The translations under genes were made by a program, and so were the position numbers. From Bacteroidota bacterium (lineage in GTDB: Bacteria > Bacteroidota > Ignavibacteria > SZUA-365): a stretch of DNA of 64,000 bases. Shown here in pieces: positions 17,185 to 28,292 of this stretch. Within the stretch, counting starts at the first letter, position 1, and each line of letters begins with the position of its first letter. The DNA lies in assembly GCA_023432805.1 (NCBI GenBank), contig JAEYUG010000036.1, positions 1 through 64,000 of the forward strand, given 5' to 3'. The notes under the pieces are model-generated. The model had not been told where the DNA came from. It worked only from the letters and a program-made list of their open reading frames with translations, and did not search any database.

Positions 17185-19193
17185 GCGTCACTCTCCGTAT
17201 GGGTCGTTTCGCCATCCTGTTGGAAGTAGGCGCTGAGCGCGCGGGCGGCGCTCCAGCCCACGATCTCGGCGAGCCGTTCGGGGGAAGCCTCCCGCACCGC
17301 GACCACCGAGCCCAGCTGCTCGAGAAGCGCCTGCGCGCGTTTGGGACCCACGCCATCGACCTGCTCCAGCTCCGTCTGCAGGGTCGCCTTTGAACGCCGC
17401 TCTCGATGGAAGGTGATCGCGAATCTGTGCGCCTCATCGCGGATGCGTTGCAGCAGCTTCAGTCCACTGGACGTCTTGGGAATATTCTGGGCATAGCTCT
17501 CACCAGGGAGAAAGACTTCTTCGAGACGCTTGGCCAACCCGATGATCGGAACCTGCGAGAGTCCCAGCTCGGCAAGCACCGCCACGGCCGAACTGAGCTG
17601 CCCCTTGCCACCGTCGATCACGATGAGGTCGGGCAGGGGAAGGGCTTCCTCGAGCACGCGCGTGTACCGCCGCCCGACAACCTCGCGCATGCTTGCGAAA
17701 TCGTCCACACCCTCGACGGATTCGATCTTGTACTTGCGATACTCGCTCTTGCGAGGCTTGCCGTCGAGAAAGCACACCATCGATGCCACGGTTTCCGCTC
17801 CCTGGAAGTGCGAGATATCGAAACACTCGATGCGTCGGGGAGCCTGTTCGAGCCGGAGATCACGCTGCAGTGCCTGGACGGGACGCGGCACCACCTCGTC
17901 ATTCTTCATTTTCTGAAGGAGGATCTCGTTGAGCACGAACGTTGCGTTCGCCTGGCACATCCGTACGAGCTTCGCCTTCTCGCCGATCTTCGGCACCGTG
18001 ATGCCCACCGCAATGCCGGCCTTTTCCGACAGCCATGACGTGATCACGTCCGCATCCTCCATCTCAAGCGGCAGCATGAGCTCGGGCGGGATGTCCATCG
18101 TCTTCGTGTAGTACCGGTGCACGACGTGCTCGAGAATGTCCTCCTCGCTCTCGATGTCGGCCCCCGTGATCACCATGTGCTGCTTGCCGACGATCTTGCC
18201 GTCGCGTACGCGGAACACCACGCCCGCCGCGTCGCTCCCCGCATGCGCAACCGCGATGATGTCCCGGTCCGCAAAATCGGACGTGGCAACCTTCTGCTTG
18301 TCCTGATACACCCGCAGCGCCAGCAGCCGGTTGCGGTACTCCGCCGCGCGTTCGAATTCGAGGCGCTCTGCACTGGCTTGCATCTCCTCCTCGAGAATCA
18401 GCTGCAGGGTGCGTGTCTTTCCCTTGAGCAGCTGCTCGACCTGTGCGATCATCCCGACATATTCCTCGCGCGGAACACGACCTTCACAGGGTCCCTGACA
18501 TTTGTGAATGTGGAAATCCAGGCACACGGTGTGCCTGCCGCGCTCGATCGTCGTGGCGTCGATCATGAAATCACAGCTTCGAATCGGGAAGATGGATCGG
18601 ATCGTACGCAGCATCATGTGCATGGCGCGCACATCGGTGTAGGGACCGTAGTACCGCGATCCATCACGCCGCACCACGCGCGTGGGGAACACACGCGGAT
18701 AAGGCTCCTGTGTCACAACGATGTACGGGTATGTTTTGTCGTCCTTCAGACGAACGTTGTATCGGGGCGAAAACTGCTTGATGAGATTGTTCTCGAGCAG
18801 CAGGGCCTCGACCTCCGAATCGGTCACCACAAGTTCGAGGTCATGGATCTTTGCGACCATGACCTCGCGCTTGGGGTCCGGTGCACCGCGCTCCTGGAAA
18901 TACGAGCGTACGCGTGACCGGAGATTCTTGGCCTTGCCGACGTAGATGATGTCACCGTCGCTGTTGCGGAACTGATACACACCGCTCGATACCGGGAGGT
19001 TCTCGAGCTTCGCGCGCAACTCCGGCGACACACGGTTCTGGCGCGCGGTCGCACCGGTGTCGCCGCGCGGTGCGTCGGTGCCAACTGCCGGGACCTCCGG
19101 CACTTCCGGCACTTCCGGCACCTCTGGAACCACTGGCACCTCTGGAACCGCCGATCCGGTGTTCTCCGCCGTGTCGTCGCCGCTGCGCGTCAC
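17181..19193 (-). CDS. uvrC: UvrABC system protein C
   Basis: UvrC makes both cuts around a DNA lesion in nucleotide excision repair. The product has 670 residues, longer than the usual ~600 because of an extra N-terminal stretch with Pro-Glu-Val repeats (residues 17-37). The GIY-YIG domain begins at GVYQFRN (71) with IIYVGKAKNLRSRV. A UVR segment follows (EEEMQASAERLEFERAAEYR), then the RNase-H-like 3' domain (ECFDISHFQGAETVASMVCF, PDLIVIDGGKGQL) and the C-terminal helix-hairpin-helix (LEQVDGVGPKRAQALLEQLG). Its start overlaps the stop of mce by ATGA. A start inside the repeat region, or after it, cannot be excluded. Confidence 0.96.
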   Translation of the reverse strand: MTRSGDDTAENTGSAVPEVPVVPEVPEVPEVPEVPAVGTDAPRGDTGATARQNRVSPELRAKLENLPVSSGVYQFRNSDGDIIYVGKAKNLRSRVRSYFQERGAPDPKREVMVAKIHDLELVVTDSEVEALLLENNLIKQFSPRYNVRLKDDKTYPYIVVTQEPYPRVFPTRVVRRDGSRYYGPYTDVRAMHMMLRTIRSIFPIRSCDFMIDATTIERGRHTVCLDFHIHKCQGPCEGRVPREEYVGMIAQVEQLLKGKTRTLQLILEEEMQASAERLEFERAAEYRNRLLALRVYQDKQKVATSDFADRDIIAVAHAGSDAAGVVFRVRDGKIVGKQHMVITGADIESEEDILEHVVHRYYTKTMDIPPELMLPLEMEDADVITSWLSEKAGIAVGITVPKIGEKAKLVRMCQANATFVLNEILLQKMKNDEVVPRPVQALQRDLRLEQAPRRIECFDISHFQGAETVASMVCFLDGKPRKSEYRKYKIESVEGVDDFASMREVVGRRYTRVLEEALPLPDLIVIDGGKGQLSSAVAVLAELGLSQVPIIGLAKRLEEVFLPGESYAQNIPKTSSGLKLLQRIRDEAHRFAITFHRERRSKATLQTELEQVDGVGPKRAQALLEQLGSVVAVREASPERLAEIVGWSAARALSAYFQQDGETTHTESDA

Positions 19194-19594
19194 TCCGCCT
19201 TCTGACTGATCTCCACGAGTACCCCGCCCGCTGATTTCGGATGAATGAACGCAACCCAGTAGTTGTCCGCCCCCATGCGCGGCTCCTGGTCGATGAGCGT
19301 GATCCCTGCTGCCTTCAGCCGCGCCAGCTCGGCGTGGATGTTGTCGGTCTCAAATGCGATATGGTGAATGCCCTCACCGCGCTTCTCGATGAATTTCGAG
19401 ATGGGCGAGTCGGGCGACGTCCCGCAGGTCAATTCGATGTTCGTATCGTCCACGTGAAAGCTGCTCACGTCGACTTTCTGTGCTTCGACCCGCTGCACGT
19501 GCGAGGGGTCCATGCCGAGGAGTGTCTGAAAGACGGTCTGGGCCTGGCTCAGGTCCTTGACCGCAACACCAATGTGCGCGATTTTCTTGATCAT
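19190..19594 (-). CDS. mce: Methylmalonyl-CoA epimerase
   Basis: This 134-residue VOC-fold enzyme interconverts (2R)- and (2S)-methylmalonyl-CoA, linking propionyl-CoA and succinyl-CoA. Visible landmarks are the start KIAHIGVAVKDLSQAQ, the central GEGIHHIAFETDNI with metal-binding His, and the end IHPKSAGGVLVEISQ. Its presence implies a methylmalonyl-CoA mutase elsewhere. It leads the overlapping set mce-uvrC-TPR gene. Confidence 0.95.
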   Translation of the reverse strand: MIKKIAHIGVAVKDLSQAQTVFQTLLGMDPSHVQRVEAQKVDVSSFHVDDTNIELTCGTSPDSPISKFIEKRGEGIHHIAFETDNIHAELARLKAAGITLIDQEPRMGADNYWVAFIHPKSAGGVLVEISQKAE

Positions 19595-19696
19595 GACTGC
19601 TGTTGATTGGAGTTCTCTCTGTGTCCGGCTCGATGCCGGACCTGAAGGTCTCCGATATTACAGGATTTCGGAGGCTTTTCAAACCGCTCCGTGGGG

Positions 19697-19727
19697 CAAA
19701 AAAAATCCGGGTCGTGATGACCCGGAT
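19697..19727 (-). terminator. Rho-independent terminator
   Basis: Perfect 9-base stem ATCCGGGTC/GACCCGGAT with loop GTGAT, followed on the minus strand by a run of eight T. It lies just after the stop at 19759 and ends the envelope-protein run upstream of mce. Confidence 0.9.
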
Positions 19728-19758
19728 CGAAAAGGGGGAAGCCTCTGCCGCGCACCAC

Positions 19759-20712
19759 TCAGCGCAGCTTCTGCTTGCAGAATGCGAGCATCTTCTGTGC
19801 GGGATCGCGCAATGCCGCGATGTCGGTTTCACGCAGCACGCGCTCGAACATCACCTTCGCATTGCGGTACTGCTTGAGGCCGTAGTAGGATTCGCCCATC
19901 CAGTAGACGCTGCGAATGCGCAGGAGAGGATCCGGCGCCTGCTCGGACAGCGTGCGGAAGCCGTTCACCGCAGAGGTGTACGAACGTGCCTCGAACAATT
20001 CACGCGCCTTCTGAAACTCCGCAATCCACTTGTCCAGCGACAGATCCGGCTGTGGCAGGGGCGGGGGCGGTGCGACCACCGGAGCAGGCTGCGGTGCGGC
20101 GCCTTCGGGACGCGGCTTCTGACCGTAGGATGTCAGCGGCTTGTTCGTCGGCTGCACCATGACGAAACGGAACGACGAGGGCAGAATGTACTTGAGCACA
20201 AATCCGTGATACGGGAAGTTGTACGCTTCGCCCTCCTCGTTGACGATGAACTCACCTTCATGGCCGAAGAACTGCGTGCGCGCCGTGGTCAGCTTCCAGC
20301 GCTGTGCGTCGAACAGAAACTGATTGTCGAGCGGCAGCTCTGCAGTTCCGATCACACCCATTTCGATCACATCGTAGGAACTTGGGTTGAGCACGTAGTA
20401 ATACGTGGAATTCGTCGGCGGTACATAGACGACGGGCGAGGTGCCCTTGGTGAAAATGTAGGGCACGTTGCCGCGATCCAGCACGTTGCGCGCCTCCCCC
20501 CAGGGCATGCCGAGCGACACGCCGTAGATGGACATGGTCATGCTTGTGGCGCCCTGCGGCAGCTGCGTCACCGACTGCTTCGCAAGATCGATCGTCTGCG
20601 CGTCAAGGGCAGGGGCGGTCACCGCGAGCATGCTGCAGAAGACTGCAACGAACAGACGCACCGAGCGACCGCTGCGGCCGGAGAGAATGGTCTTCAGAGG
20701 GAAAAGCTGCAT
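19759..20712 (-). CDS. Exported protein with C-terminal TPR (YbgF-like) region
   Basis: The product has 317 residues. The start at 20712 is supported by AGGAGGT five bases upstream and a following signal peptide ending APALDAQ. The N-terminal half has no recognised domain; a proline-rich linker (APQPAPVVAPPPPLPQP) leads to a C-terminal TPR pair (KARELFEARSYTSAVNGF, YWMGESYYGLKQYRNAKVMF) like that of CpoB/YbgF. It is probably a periplasmic scaffold. Two small secreted proteins lie upstream on the same strand with short gaps, so the three may form one transcript ending at the terminator at 19697. Confidence 0.75.
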   Translation of the reverse strand: MQLFPLKTILSGRSGRSVRLFVAVFCSMLAVTAPALDAQTIDLAKQSVTQLPQGATSMTMSIYGVSLGMPWGEARNVLDRGNVPYIFTKGTSPVVYVPPTNSTYYYVLNPSSYDVIEMGVIGTAELPLDNQFLFDAQRWKLTTARTQFFGHEGEFIVNEEGEAYNFPYHGFVLKYILPSSFRFVMVQPTNKPLTSYGQKPRPEGAAPQPAPVVAPPPPLPQPDLSLDKWIAEFQKARELFEARSYTSAVNGFRTLSEQAPDPLLRIRSVYWMGESYYGLKQYRNAKVMFERVLRETDIAALRDPAQKMLAFCKQKLR

Positions 20713-20794
20713 GAGTACCTCCTGATCGTGTCGTGATGCGGACGCTGCCTGCGTGCCGTGTGAAATCGATCCGATGGGATGCGACACGAAACGT

Positions 20795-21205
20795 CTACAG
20801 CAGACGGTCACGCAACTCGAGCTTCAGATCGGCGACGCGCGGGATGTCGACCCCCGGCTGCTTGTAGCCGACGATGTAATCCTCGTCGATCTTCACGCGC
20901 ACGGTGCGCCGGCCGTATGTGAACTTGACCGATACGCGCGTGCGGATCTCCACGCCGAGTGTCTCGACCGTCTCGTGAAGATACTCGGTCTTCATGTAGC
21001 CGTCGTCCTTGACCGTGATCTCGAACTGATAACCGCGCGTGAGCAGCGCGTCGGCCACCACGGCCCATGCTTCATCGTACTTGAGTCCGTCGCGCACCTC
21101 GAAGGTGAGCCACCCGTTGTCCGGCTCGGTGAGGATCGGCTGGCAGCCGTTCACAAATGGCAGGATGAGCAGTGAAAAAAGAAGAGGAAGCGCAAACCGT
21201 TTCAT
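20795..21205 (-). CDS. Small putative lipoprotein (136 aa)
   Basis: The start at 21205 opens a signal sequence (FALPLLFSLLILPFVNGC) with a lipobox ending in Cys21. The mature part is short and rich in beta strands and charge (DEAWAVVADALLTRGYQFEI, TYGRRTVRVKIDEDY). No family is recognised. Neighbours on the same strand are also exported proteins, which suggests an envelope role. Confidence 0.7.
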   Translation of the reverse strand: MKRFALPLLFSLLILPFVNGCQPILTEPDNGWLTFEVRDGLKYDEAWAVVADALLTRGYQFEITVKDDGYMKTEYLHETVETLGVEIRTRVSVKFTYGRRTVRVKIDEDYIVGYKQPGVDIPRVADLKLELRDRLL

Positions 21206-21270
21206 GGAGGTCTCCGAAAGAGTAAACCTGGATGTGTCTGGGCGTGGATCCGCTGCGTGATGGAGGAATG

Positions 21271-21894
21271 TCAACGGGGGCGGATGCAGGAATCGAGCAG
21301 ATCGAGCAGCTCGCGATGCAGTGCATCGAGCGACGGTCGTGCGGAAGCCGCCGGTGCCGCACTCCGCTGCTGGTAGGCGAAGTCCTTGCCCCCCGCGGGT
21401 GTCTGGGCGGACAACCCTGCATCATTGCGCGCGCGCAGGGCACGAAGATAGTTGGTCGAAAGACAATACAACGATGTCAGCGAATCCAGCACGAGCCCGT
21501 TGGCAGCATGGTAGTCCTGCACGGTCGGATGCGCCGGGAGCGACGGCCAGGGCACTTGCGTCGTGCGGCGCCCGGACGGCCAGGCCCCGGTCTCGGGAAG
21601 CGGTGCGCGAGAGGAAGGTGGGGGAGTGACGGTCGTCCCGGAAGGGACGGCCTTCTCGGTGCCAGGCGTGGAACGGACAGTGCGCCCCGCGTCATCGCGA
21701 GGCTGCGTCTGTGCAGGGGCATCGCCCTGACGCACCGCGGGCCAGGCTCCGCTGCGACCGCCAGGAACTGGTGTATCGCCGCTCCGCTCGGCCCGATCCC
21801 ATGAGTCCTTGACCGTCTGTGAACGGGCTGGAATCGCATACAGCGCCAGGCAACACAGCGCCAACACGATGCCGGTCGTCGATGATATCCTCAT
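21271..21894 (-). CDS. Secreted low-complexity protein (207 aa)
   Basis: A signal peptide (GIVLALCCLALYAIPARSQ) is followed by about 100 residues rich in Pro, Gly, Ser, Thr and Arg with no fold signature, and a helical C-terminal part (LDSLTSLYCLSTNYLRALRA, LDALHRELLDLLDSC). I do not recognise the family. It lies at the head of a run of three exported proteins. Confidence 0.6.
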   Translation of the reverse strand: MRISSTTGIVLALCCLALYAIPARSQTVKDSWDRAERSGDTPVPGGRSGAWPAVRQGDAPAQTQPRDDAGRTVRSTPGTEKAVPSGTTVTPPPSSRAPLPETGAWPSGRRTTQVPWPSLPAHPTVQDYHAANGLVLDSLTSLYCLSTNYLRALRARNDAGLSAQTPAGGKDFAYQQRSAAPAASARPSLDALHRELLDLLDSCIRPR

Positions 21895-22093
21895 GGGTGA
21901 ATGGTCCTCCTCACTGCTGCCTCTCGATCTGCATGCGTGTATGCCACCATGCCCTCATGCACGCCGCGCGTCGGACTGCAGGGACACGACGGGGGAGGTG
22001 AGCGGAGGCGTAAGCGAAAAATGATGGAAACAATGCAACTTCAACGTATCAACCTAGCCACACAGCCGTAAAAAGTCAATATGCACAGCGTTC

Positions 22094-24550
<2,457 letters not shown>

Positions 24551-24626
24551 GAGCGGCGTGAAGCGATTGGATGAGGATATCAGAGTAAAATACGAAATGG
24601 CCGGGTGATGAAAAAGTTGCCTCTGT

Positions 24627-24655
24627 TTGCCCCGTGATGCGTTCGATGATAGATT
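24627..24655 (+). promoter_or_regulatory. Putative promoter of the Xer-like gene
   Basis: TTGCCC, 17 bases, TAGATT. Transcription would begin near 24662, leaving a leader of about 30 bases to the ATG at 24692. The arrangement matches other candidate promoters in the window. Confidence 0.5.
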
Positions 24656-24691
24656 TCGGGATTGCTCACGTTCCAACCACTCGCATCGTTC

Positions 24692-25591
24692 ATGACCGAG
24701 ACACGGTACCACCGCATCATCACGACGTTCCAGCGTCACCTCGAACGCCAGCGCAAGCATGCGAACACCATCCGCTCGTACACGAACGACGCGGTCCAGT
24801 TCTTCCGGTGGATCGGCACGACCCTCGGAGAGGATTTCAACCTGGCCGAGGTCACACGCAGCGACTTGCTCGATTATCGCGCCTTTCTGCTCACACGAAA
24901 CGCGTCAAGCGCATCGGTCAACCGGCGCATCACCGCACTGCGGCAGTTCTTCGATTTCTGCGTCGGTGAAAAATTGTGTGCGATGAATCCCGTCTCGGAC
25001 ATCACCGGTGTGCCGAACGAGGCCCATCTGCCCCCTGCGCTCTCACGCAAGGATGCGCTGCAACTCATCCGCTCGAGCGAACAGGCCGGACGTCCCCTCG
25101 AAACCTGCATCATCCTGCTCCTGCTGCATGCGGGACTCCGCAGCAGCGAGATCTGCAATCTCTCGATCGGCGATTTGTATTTGACGCCCCGCGAAGGACG
25201 CCTGTTTGTACGCGGCCAGCGCGGCAAGACCATGCGCTTCGTGTACCTGACGACGCGCACCCAGGGGGCGGTTCGCCTGTATTGCAAGCGCCGCGGCATC
25301 AGCATCCTTGCACGACGCCGGCGTGTCGAGCCGCTACTCACGCATGCCGATGGGTCGGGCATCACACAGCAGGCCGTCGATCATATTGTCAAGCGGGTGG
25401 GGAAGGCTGCGGGACTCCCCGGTGTGACTCCGACCATCCTGCGGAATACCTGCGCGGTGAACCTCCTGCTCGCTGGGGAAACCCCCGAAGCCGTCGGCCG
25501 AGTGCTCGGACTTTCCAGCCTGCGCAATCTCGTCCGCTTCGCCAGCGCGCTCAAGGAGGAATCCCCGGGCGAACACGCTGCCCATCGCTGA
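24692..25591 (+). CDS. Tyrosine-recombinase homologue with degenerate active site
   Basis: The product has 299 residues with the two-domain layout of XerC/XerD: an N-terminal SAM-like core-binding domain (about 1-100, YHRIITTFQRHLERQRKHAN) and a C-terminal catalytic fold (about 110-290). Of the catalytic set, Arg150 (HAGLRSSEI), a hairpin Lys (GQRGKTMRFV) and Arg251 (TILRNT) are kept. Three are changed: His of the HxxR motif is Thr248, His of LGH is Leu274 (VLGLSS), and the nucleophile Tyr is Phe283 (NLVRFASAL). The enzyme is therefore predicted unable to cleave DNA by the normal chemistry. The frame is intact and there is a fitting promoter, so it is not an obvious pseudogene. No attachment repeats or other mobile genes are near. 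The alternative TTG start at 24662 is less likely because the predicted transcript begins there. Confidence 0.88.
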   Translation: MTETRYHRIITTFQRHLERQRKHANTIRSYTNDAVQFFRWIGTTLGEDFNLAEVTRSDLLDYRAFLLTRNASSASVNRRITALRQFFDFCVGEKLCAMNPVSDITGVPNEAHLPPALSRKDALQLIRSSEQAGRPLETCIILLLLHAGLRSSEICNLSIGDLYLTPREGRLFVRGQRGKTMRFVYLTTRTQGAVRLYCKRRGISILARRRRVEPLLTHADGSGITQQAVDHIVKRVGKAAGLPGVTPTILRNTCAVNLLLAGETPEAVGRVLGLSSLRNLVRFASALKEESPGEHAAHR

Positions 25592-25639
25592 GCGCTGCGT
25601 CGACCGGACCTGCCCACCCCATCACCGTCACTCCCCTGG

Positions 25640-26230
25640 ATGATCATTCCGGCAGACATCCTCCTCGAACTGTATCGGAGCGGTCTGTTTCCGATGGCCG
25701 ATGAGGATGGCACCATCGGCATCTACGATCCCCCGCGTCGCGGGATCCTTCCCCTCGATTCCTTTCACATCCAGCATTCCCTCGCAAAGCTCGTGCGCAG
25801 CGGTCGCTTCTCGATCCGCATCGATACTGTGTTCGAGGATGTCATGCGGGCCTGTGCCGCGCGCGAATCCACATGGATTTCGGAGGACATCATCGAGAGC
25901 TACACGCTGCTGCACGTGCTCGGCCATGCGCATTCGATGGAAGCCTGGCGCGACGGACGGCTGGTCGGCGGACTGTACGGCGTGCACATCGGAGGGGCGT
26001 TTTTCGGTGAGTCGATGTTCCACGACGAACGGGATGCGTCGAAGGTCGCGCTGGTGGCGCTGGTCGACCACATGCGTGCACGGGGCATGACCCTGCTCGA
26101 CACGCAGTACATCACGCCGCATCTCTCGCGCTTCGGTGCCATCGAAGTGCCGCGTGCTGTCTACCGGCGCGTGCTCGGCCAGGCGCTCTCACTCCCGTGC
26201 ACCTTCGTGGATGTCGCCGACGCGTCATGA
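25640..26230 (+). CDS. aat: Leucyl/phenylalanyl-tRNA-protein transferase
   Basis: The enzyme adds Leu or Phe from aminoacyl-tRNA to proteins with N-terminal Lys or Arg, marking them for ClpS/ClpAP degradation (N-end rule). The 196-residue sequence shows YRSGLFPMADEDGTIGIYDPP, RRGILPLDSFHIQHSL, the AYxxLHxxGxAHSxE segment as SYTLLHVLGHAHSMEAW, GGLYGVHIGGAFFGESMF and LLDTQYITPHLSRFGA. The start 48 bases after the Xer-like gene suggests co-transcription. Confidence 0.95.
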   Translation: MIIPADILLELYRSGLFPMADEDGTIGIYDPPRRGILPLDSFHIQHSLAKLVRSGRFSIRIDTVFEDVMRACAARESTWISEDIIESYTLLHVLGHAHSMEAWRDGRLVGGLYGVHIGGAFFGESMFHDERDASKVALVALVDHMRARGMTLLDTQYITPHLSRFGAIEVPRAVYRRVLGQALSLPCTFVDVADAS

Positions 26231-26254
26231 CACACGAAGCAATGCCGTGAAACG

Positions 26255-26284
26255 ACCACGCCCCGTCAGATGACGAGGCGTGGT
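26255..26284. terminator. Hairpin between convergent aat and PfkB genes
   Basis: ACCACGCC and GGCGTGGT (8 bases) enclose a second stem CGTCA/TGACG. Placed between two converging stops, it may end both transcripts, although neither side has a good U-run. Confidence 0.6.
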
Positions 26285-26317
26285 ATTGGAGGGGGGAGGA
26301 GGGAGCGCTGTTGCAGC

Positions 26318-27283
26318 TCAGATGTCGTCGAACGGGCGATGTGCAAACTTGTCTGCGATTTCATCTGCAGGAGGAAGGACGACGAGTGTACCCTGCTGCT
26401 GCAACTTGAACGCACCGACAGCATTGGCAAAATAGGCGGCGTTGGGAAGCTCCTTGCCCTCGTTCATCGCGTAGTAGAGTCCTGCATGCCACGCGTCGTT
26501 GACGCCGGAGGGATCGATGATCTTGGCATCAACGGCTGGGACGCGCACAATCTTGGAGCCGTCACTGACAAGGCAGCCGTCGCGTCCCATCGTGAGGATC
26601 ACCTTGTCGACGCCGAGGTCGTGATACTTCTTGACGTAGTCTTCACGCGAGGCCTTGCCGAACAGATGTTCGGCGTCGTCGATGGTGGGCGTGCAGATGT
26701 CGGCGAACTGCAACGTCTTCTTGATCGTCGTCATCGCGTCGTTGCGATCGCGCCAGAGGGCGGGCTCGTAGTACGGTTGCAGCACGGTCGTACTGCTGAA
26801 CTTCTTGGTGAGGCGGAGGATCTCGAAAACGCTGTGCCTGGAGGGGTGCTTCCAGAGACAGAAGCCGGTGCCATGCACGATGCGTGAGCTCTGCGCGATC
26901 AGAACATGCTCTTTCGTGTTGTGGAGCTGCCAGTCTGCCAGACGATAATAGGTTGTCTGCAACATCCGGCCGGAACGCGCTGCGAAAAGGAGGCTGGTGG
27001 GAAAATCCCTGGAGAACTGCAATCCCGAAACGTCCACCTTGTGTCCCCTCAGCGTGTTCTGCACATAGGTTCCCATGGCATCTGCACCAACGGATGCAAT
27101 ACAGGAGCTCTTCATGCCGAGCATGGCCGAATAGATGGCCACCTGTGCAGCGGAACCGGCGATGTGACGCTGGAAATTGCTGGCCTCCGGCAGTGTGCTC
27201 TCCGTGGTACGCATTTCCACATAGGCATCACCGACGGTGGCGACATCATAGAGGATGGAGGGAAGAACTTGAAAGTCGTTCAT
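26318..27283 (-). CDS. PfkB-family carbohydrate kinase
   Basis: The 321-residue protein has the ribokinase fold: GSAAQVAIYSAMLGMKSSCIASVG near residues 43-66, and the C-terminal signature DPSGVNDAWHAGLYYA at 257-272 with the catalytic base Asp263. The usual anion-hole sequence GAGD is GVND here, so two of its residues differ. It should phosphorylate a sugar or sugar acid with ATP in the cytoplasm; the substrate cannot be told. No sugar pathway genes are adjacent. It is convergent with aat and divergent from yggS. Confidence 0.85.
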   Translation of the reverse strand: MNDFQVLPSILYDVATVGDAYVEMRTTESTLPEASNFQRHIAGSAAQVAIYSAMLGMKSSCIASVGADAMGTYVQNTLRGHKVDVSGLQFSRDFPTSLLFAARSGRMLQTTYYRLADWQLHNTKEHVLIAQSSRIVHGTGFCLWKHPSRHSVFEILRLTKKFSSTTVLQPYYEPALWRDRNDAMTTIKKTLQFADICTPTIDDAEHLFGKASREDYVKKYHDLGVDKVILTMGRDGCLVSDGSKIVRVPAVDAKIIDPSGVNDAWHAGLYYAMNEGKELPNAAYFANAVGAFKLQQQGTLVVLPPADEIADKFAHRPFDDI

Positions 27284-27578
27284 CGAAGTGGGGGCTCCTG
27301 AGCTTGGAATCGTGTGTTTCCTGAGTTGTGTCTGACGCCCTGAGTCACAAGAGAATATGATCGGTTCTTCGTCCGGCCAGGCCGGCTCCGATCAAGATGT
27401 AGGTGCATCCGCCGATATCTGCAGCGACGCGAGACCGGGATGCTCGAACGCTGCTCATGATGGTGGGCATGGTGCGAACGACATGGAATATAGGGCCCTG
27501 CTTTGAAAAATCCATGTGAAAAGTTGTGCCGAGGTGGCGATTGTCAACTCCGTGCGGTTTCCCTATATTTATAGTCTT
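27284..27578. other. Intergenic region between divergent PfkB and yggS genes
   Basis: These 295 bases hold the putative yggS promoter at their right end. I see no other gene, and no clean promoter for the PfkB gene. Confidence 0.5.
27541..27569 (+). promoter_or_regulatory. Putative yggS promoter
   Basis: TTGTCA, exactly 17 bases, TATATT, then TATAG. The ATG at 27579 lies only nine bases past the -10 box, so the transcript would have almost no leader. Confidence 0.6.
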
Positions 27579-28265
27579 ATGGCTGTCGCGCACGCGGAAC
27601 ACATTGAACATCGCATCAGCGAGGCGTGCCGGCGTGCCGGCAGGTCGAGGGAGGGCGTGACACTGATTGCAGTGACCAAGACGCTTCCCCCCGACGTGAT
27701 CAATGCCGCTCTGCAGGCTGGTATTCCGGATATCGGTGAGAACCGCGTGCAGGAATATCTGCGCAAACAGCCGAGCCTCGGGCCGCACCGCTTCCACATG
27801 ATCGGACATCTCCAGCGCAACAAGGTCCGTCAGATCATCAGTGCGTGCAGCATGATCCATACGGTCGATTCCATCGCACTGGCCGACGAGATCGATCGAC
27901 GAAGCGGCGAGATCGGGCGTGTGACACCCGTGCTCATCGAGGTGAATACGAGTGCCGAGGAATCGAAGCATGGAGTGGCGCCCGGCGAGGTGTACGCGCT
28001 CGCAGCATACCTGCGTGGGTGTGCGCATGTGCAGCTTCGCGGACTGATGACCGTCGCAGCTTTTCTCGATGATCTCGAACAGGTGCGTCCCATGTTCCGA
28101 CAGTTGCGAGTGCTGCGCGACAGCCTCGAAGCACAGCATGCCGGACTCGTGCTTCCAGACCTGTCGATGGGCATGAGTCACGATTTCGAAGTGGCAATCG
28201 AGGAAGGCGCCACATTGATCCGCATCGGCACCGCACTCTTTGGCGCGCGTGAAGATGTTCACTGA
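27579..28265 (+). CDS. yggS: YggS/PLPBP family pyridoxal-phosphate homeostasis protein
   Basis: The protein has 228 residues. It is a single-domain alanine-racemase-like barrel that binds PLP without known catalysis and helps control vitamin B6 and amino acid balance. Landmarks are LIAVTKTLPP with the PLP-binding Lys34, DIGENRVQEYLRK, FHMIGHLQRNK, LIEVNTSAEESKHGV and LSMGMSHDFEVAIEEGATLIRIG. The chosen ATG gives the usual N-terminus but lies very close to a strong-looking -10 box. It opens a packed run of seven genes ending with rluD. Confidence 0.95.
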   Translation: MAVAHAEHIEHRISEACRRAGRSREGVTLIAVTKTLPPDVINAALQAGIPDIGENRVQEYLRKQPSLGPHRFHMIGHLQRNKVRQIISACSMIHTVDSIALADEIDRRSGEIGRVTPVLIEVNTSAEESKHGVAPGEVYALAAYLRGCAHVQLRGLMTVAAFLDDLEQVRPMFRQLRVLRDSLEAQHAGLVLPDLSMGMSHDFEVAIEEGATLIRIGTALFGAREDVH

Positions 28266-28292
28266 GTACAGCAGCAACTGCACGATTGAGCA

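Noticed and set aside
21895..22093. Possible small RNA between the secreted protein and gyrA
   Set aside because: No promoter plus terminator pair could be seen; only weak complementarity.
24692..25591. Tyrosine recombinase as sign of an integrated element
   Set aside because: No tRNA junction, direct repeats, phage or conjugation genes nearby, and the neighbours are housekeeping genes; catalytic residues are also missing.
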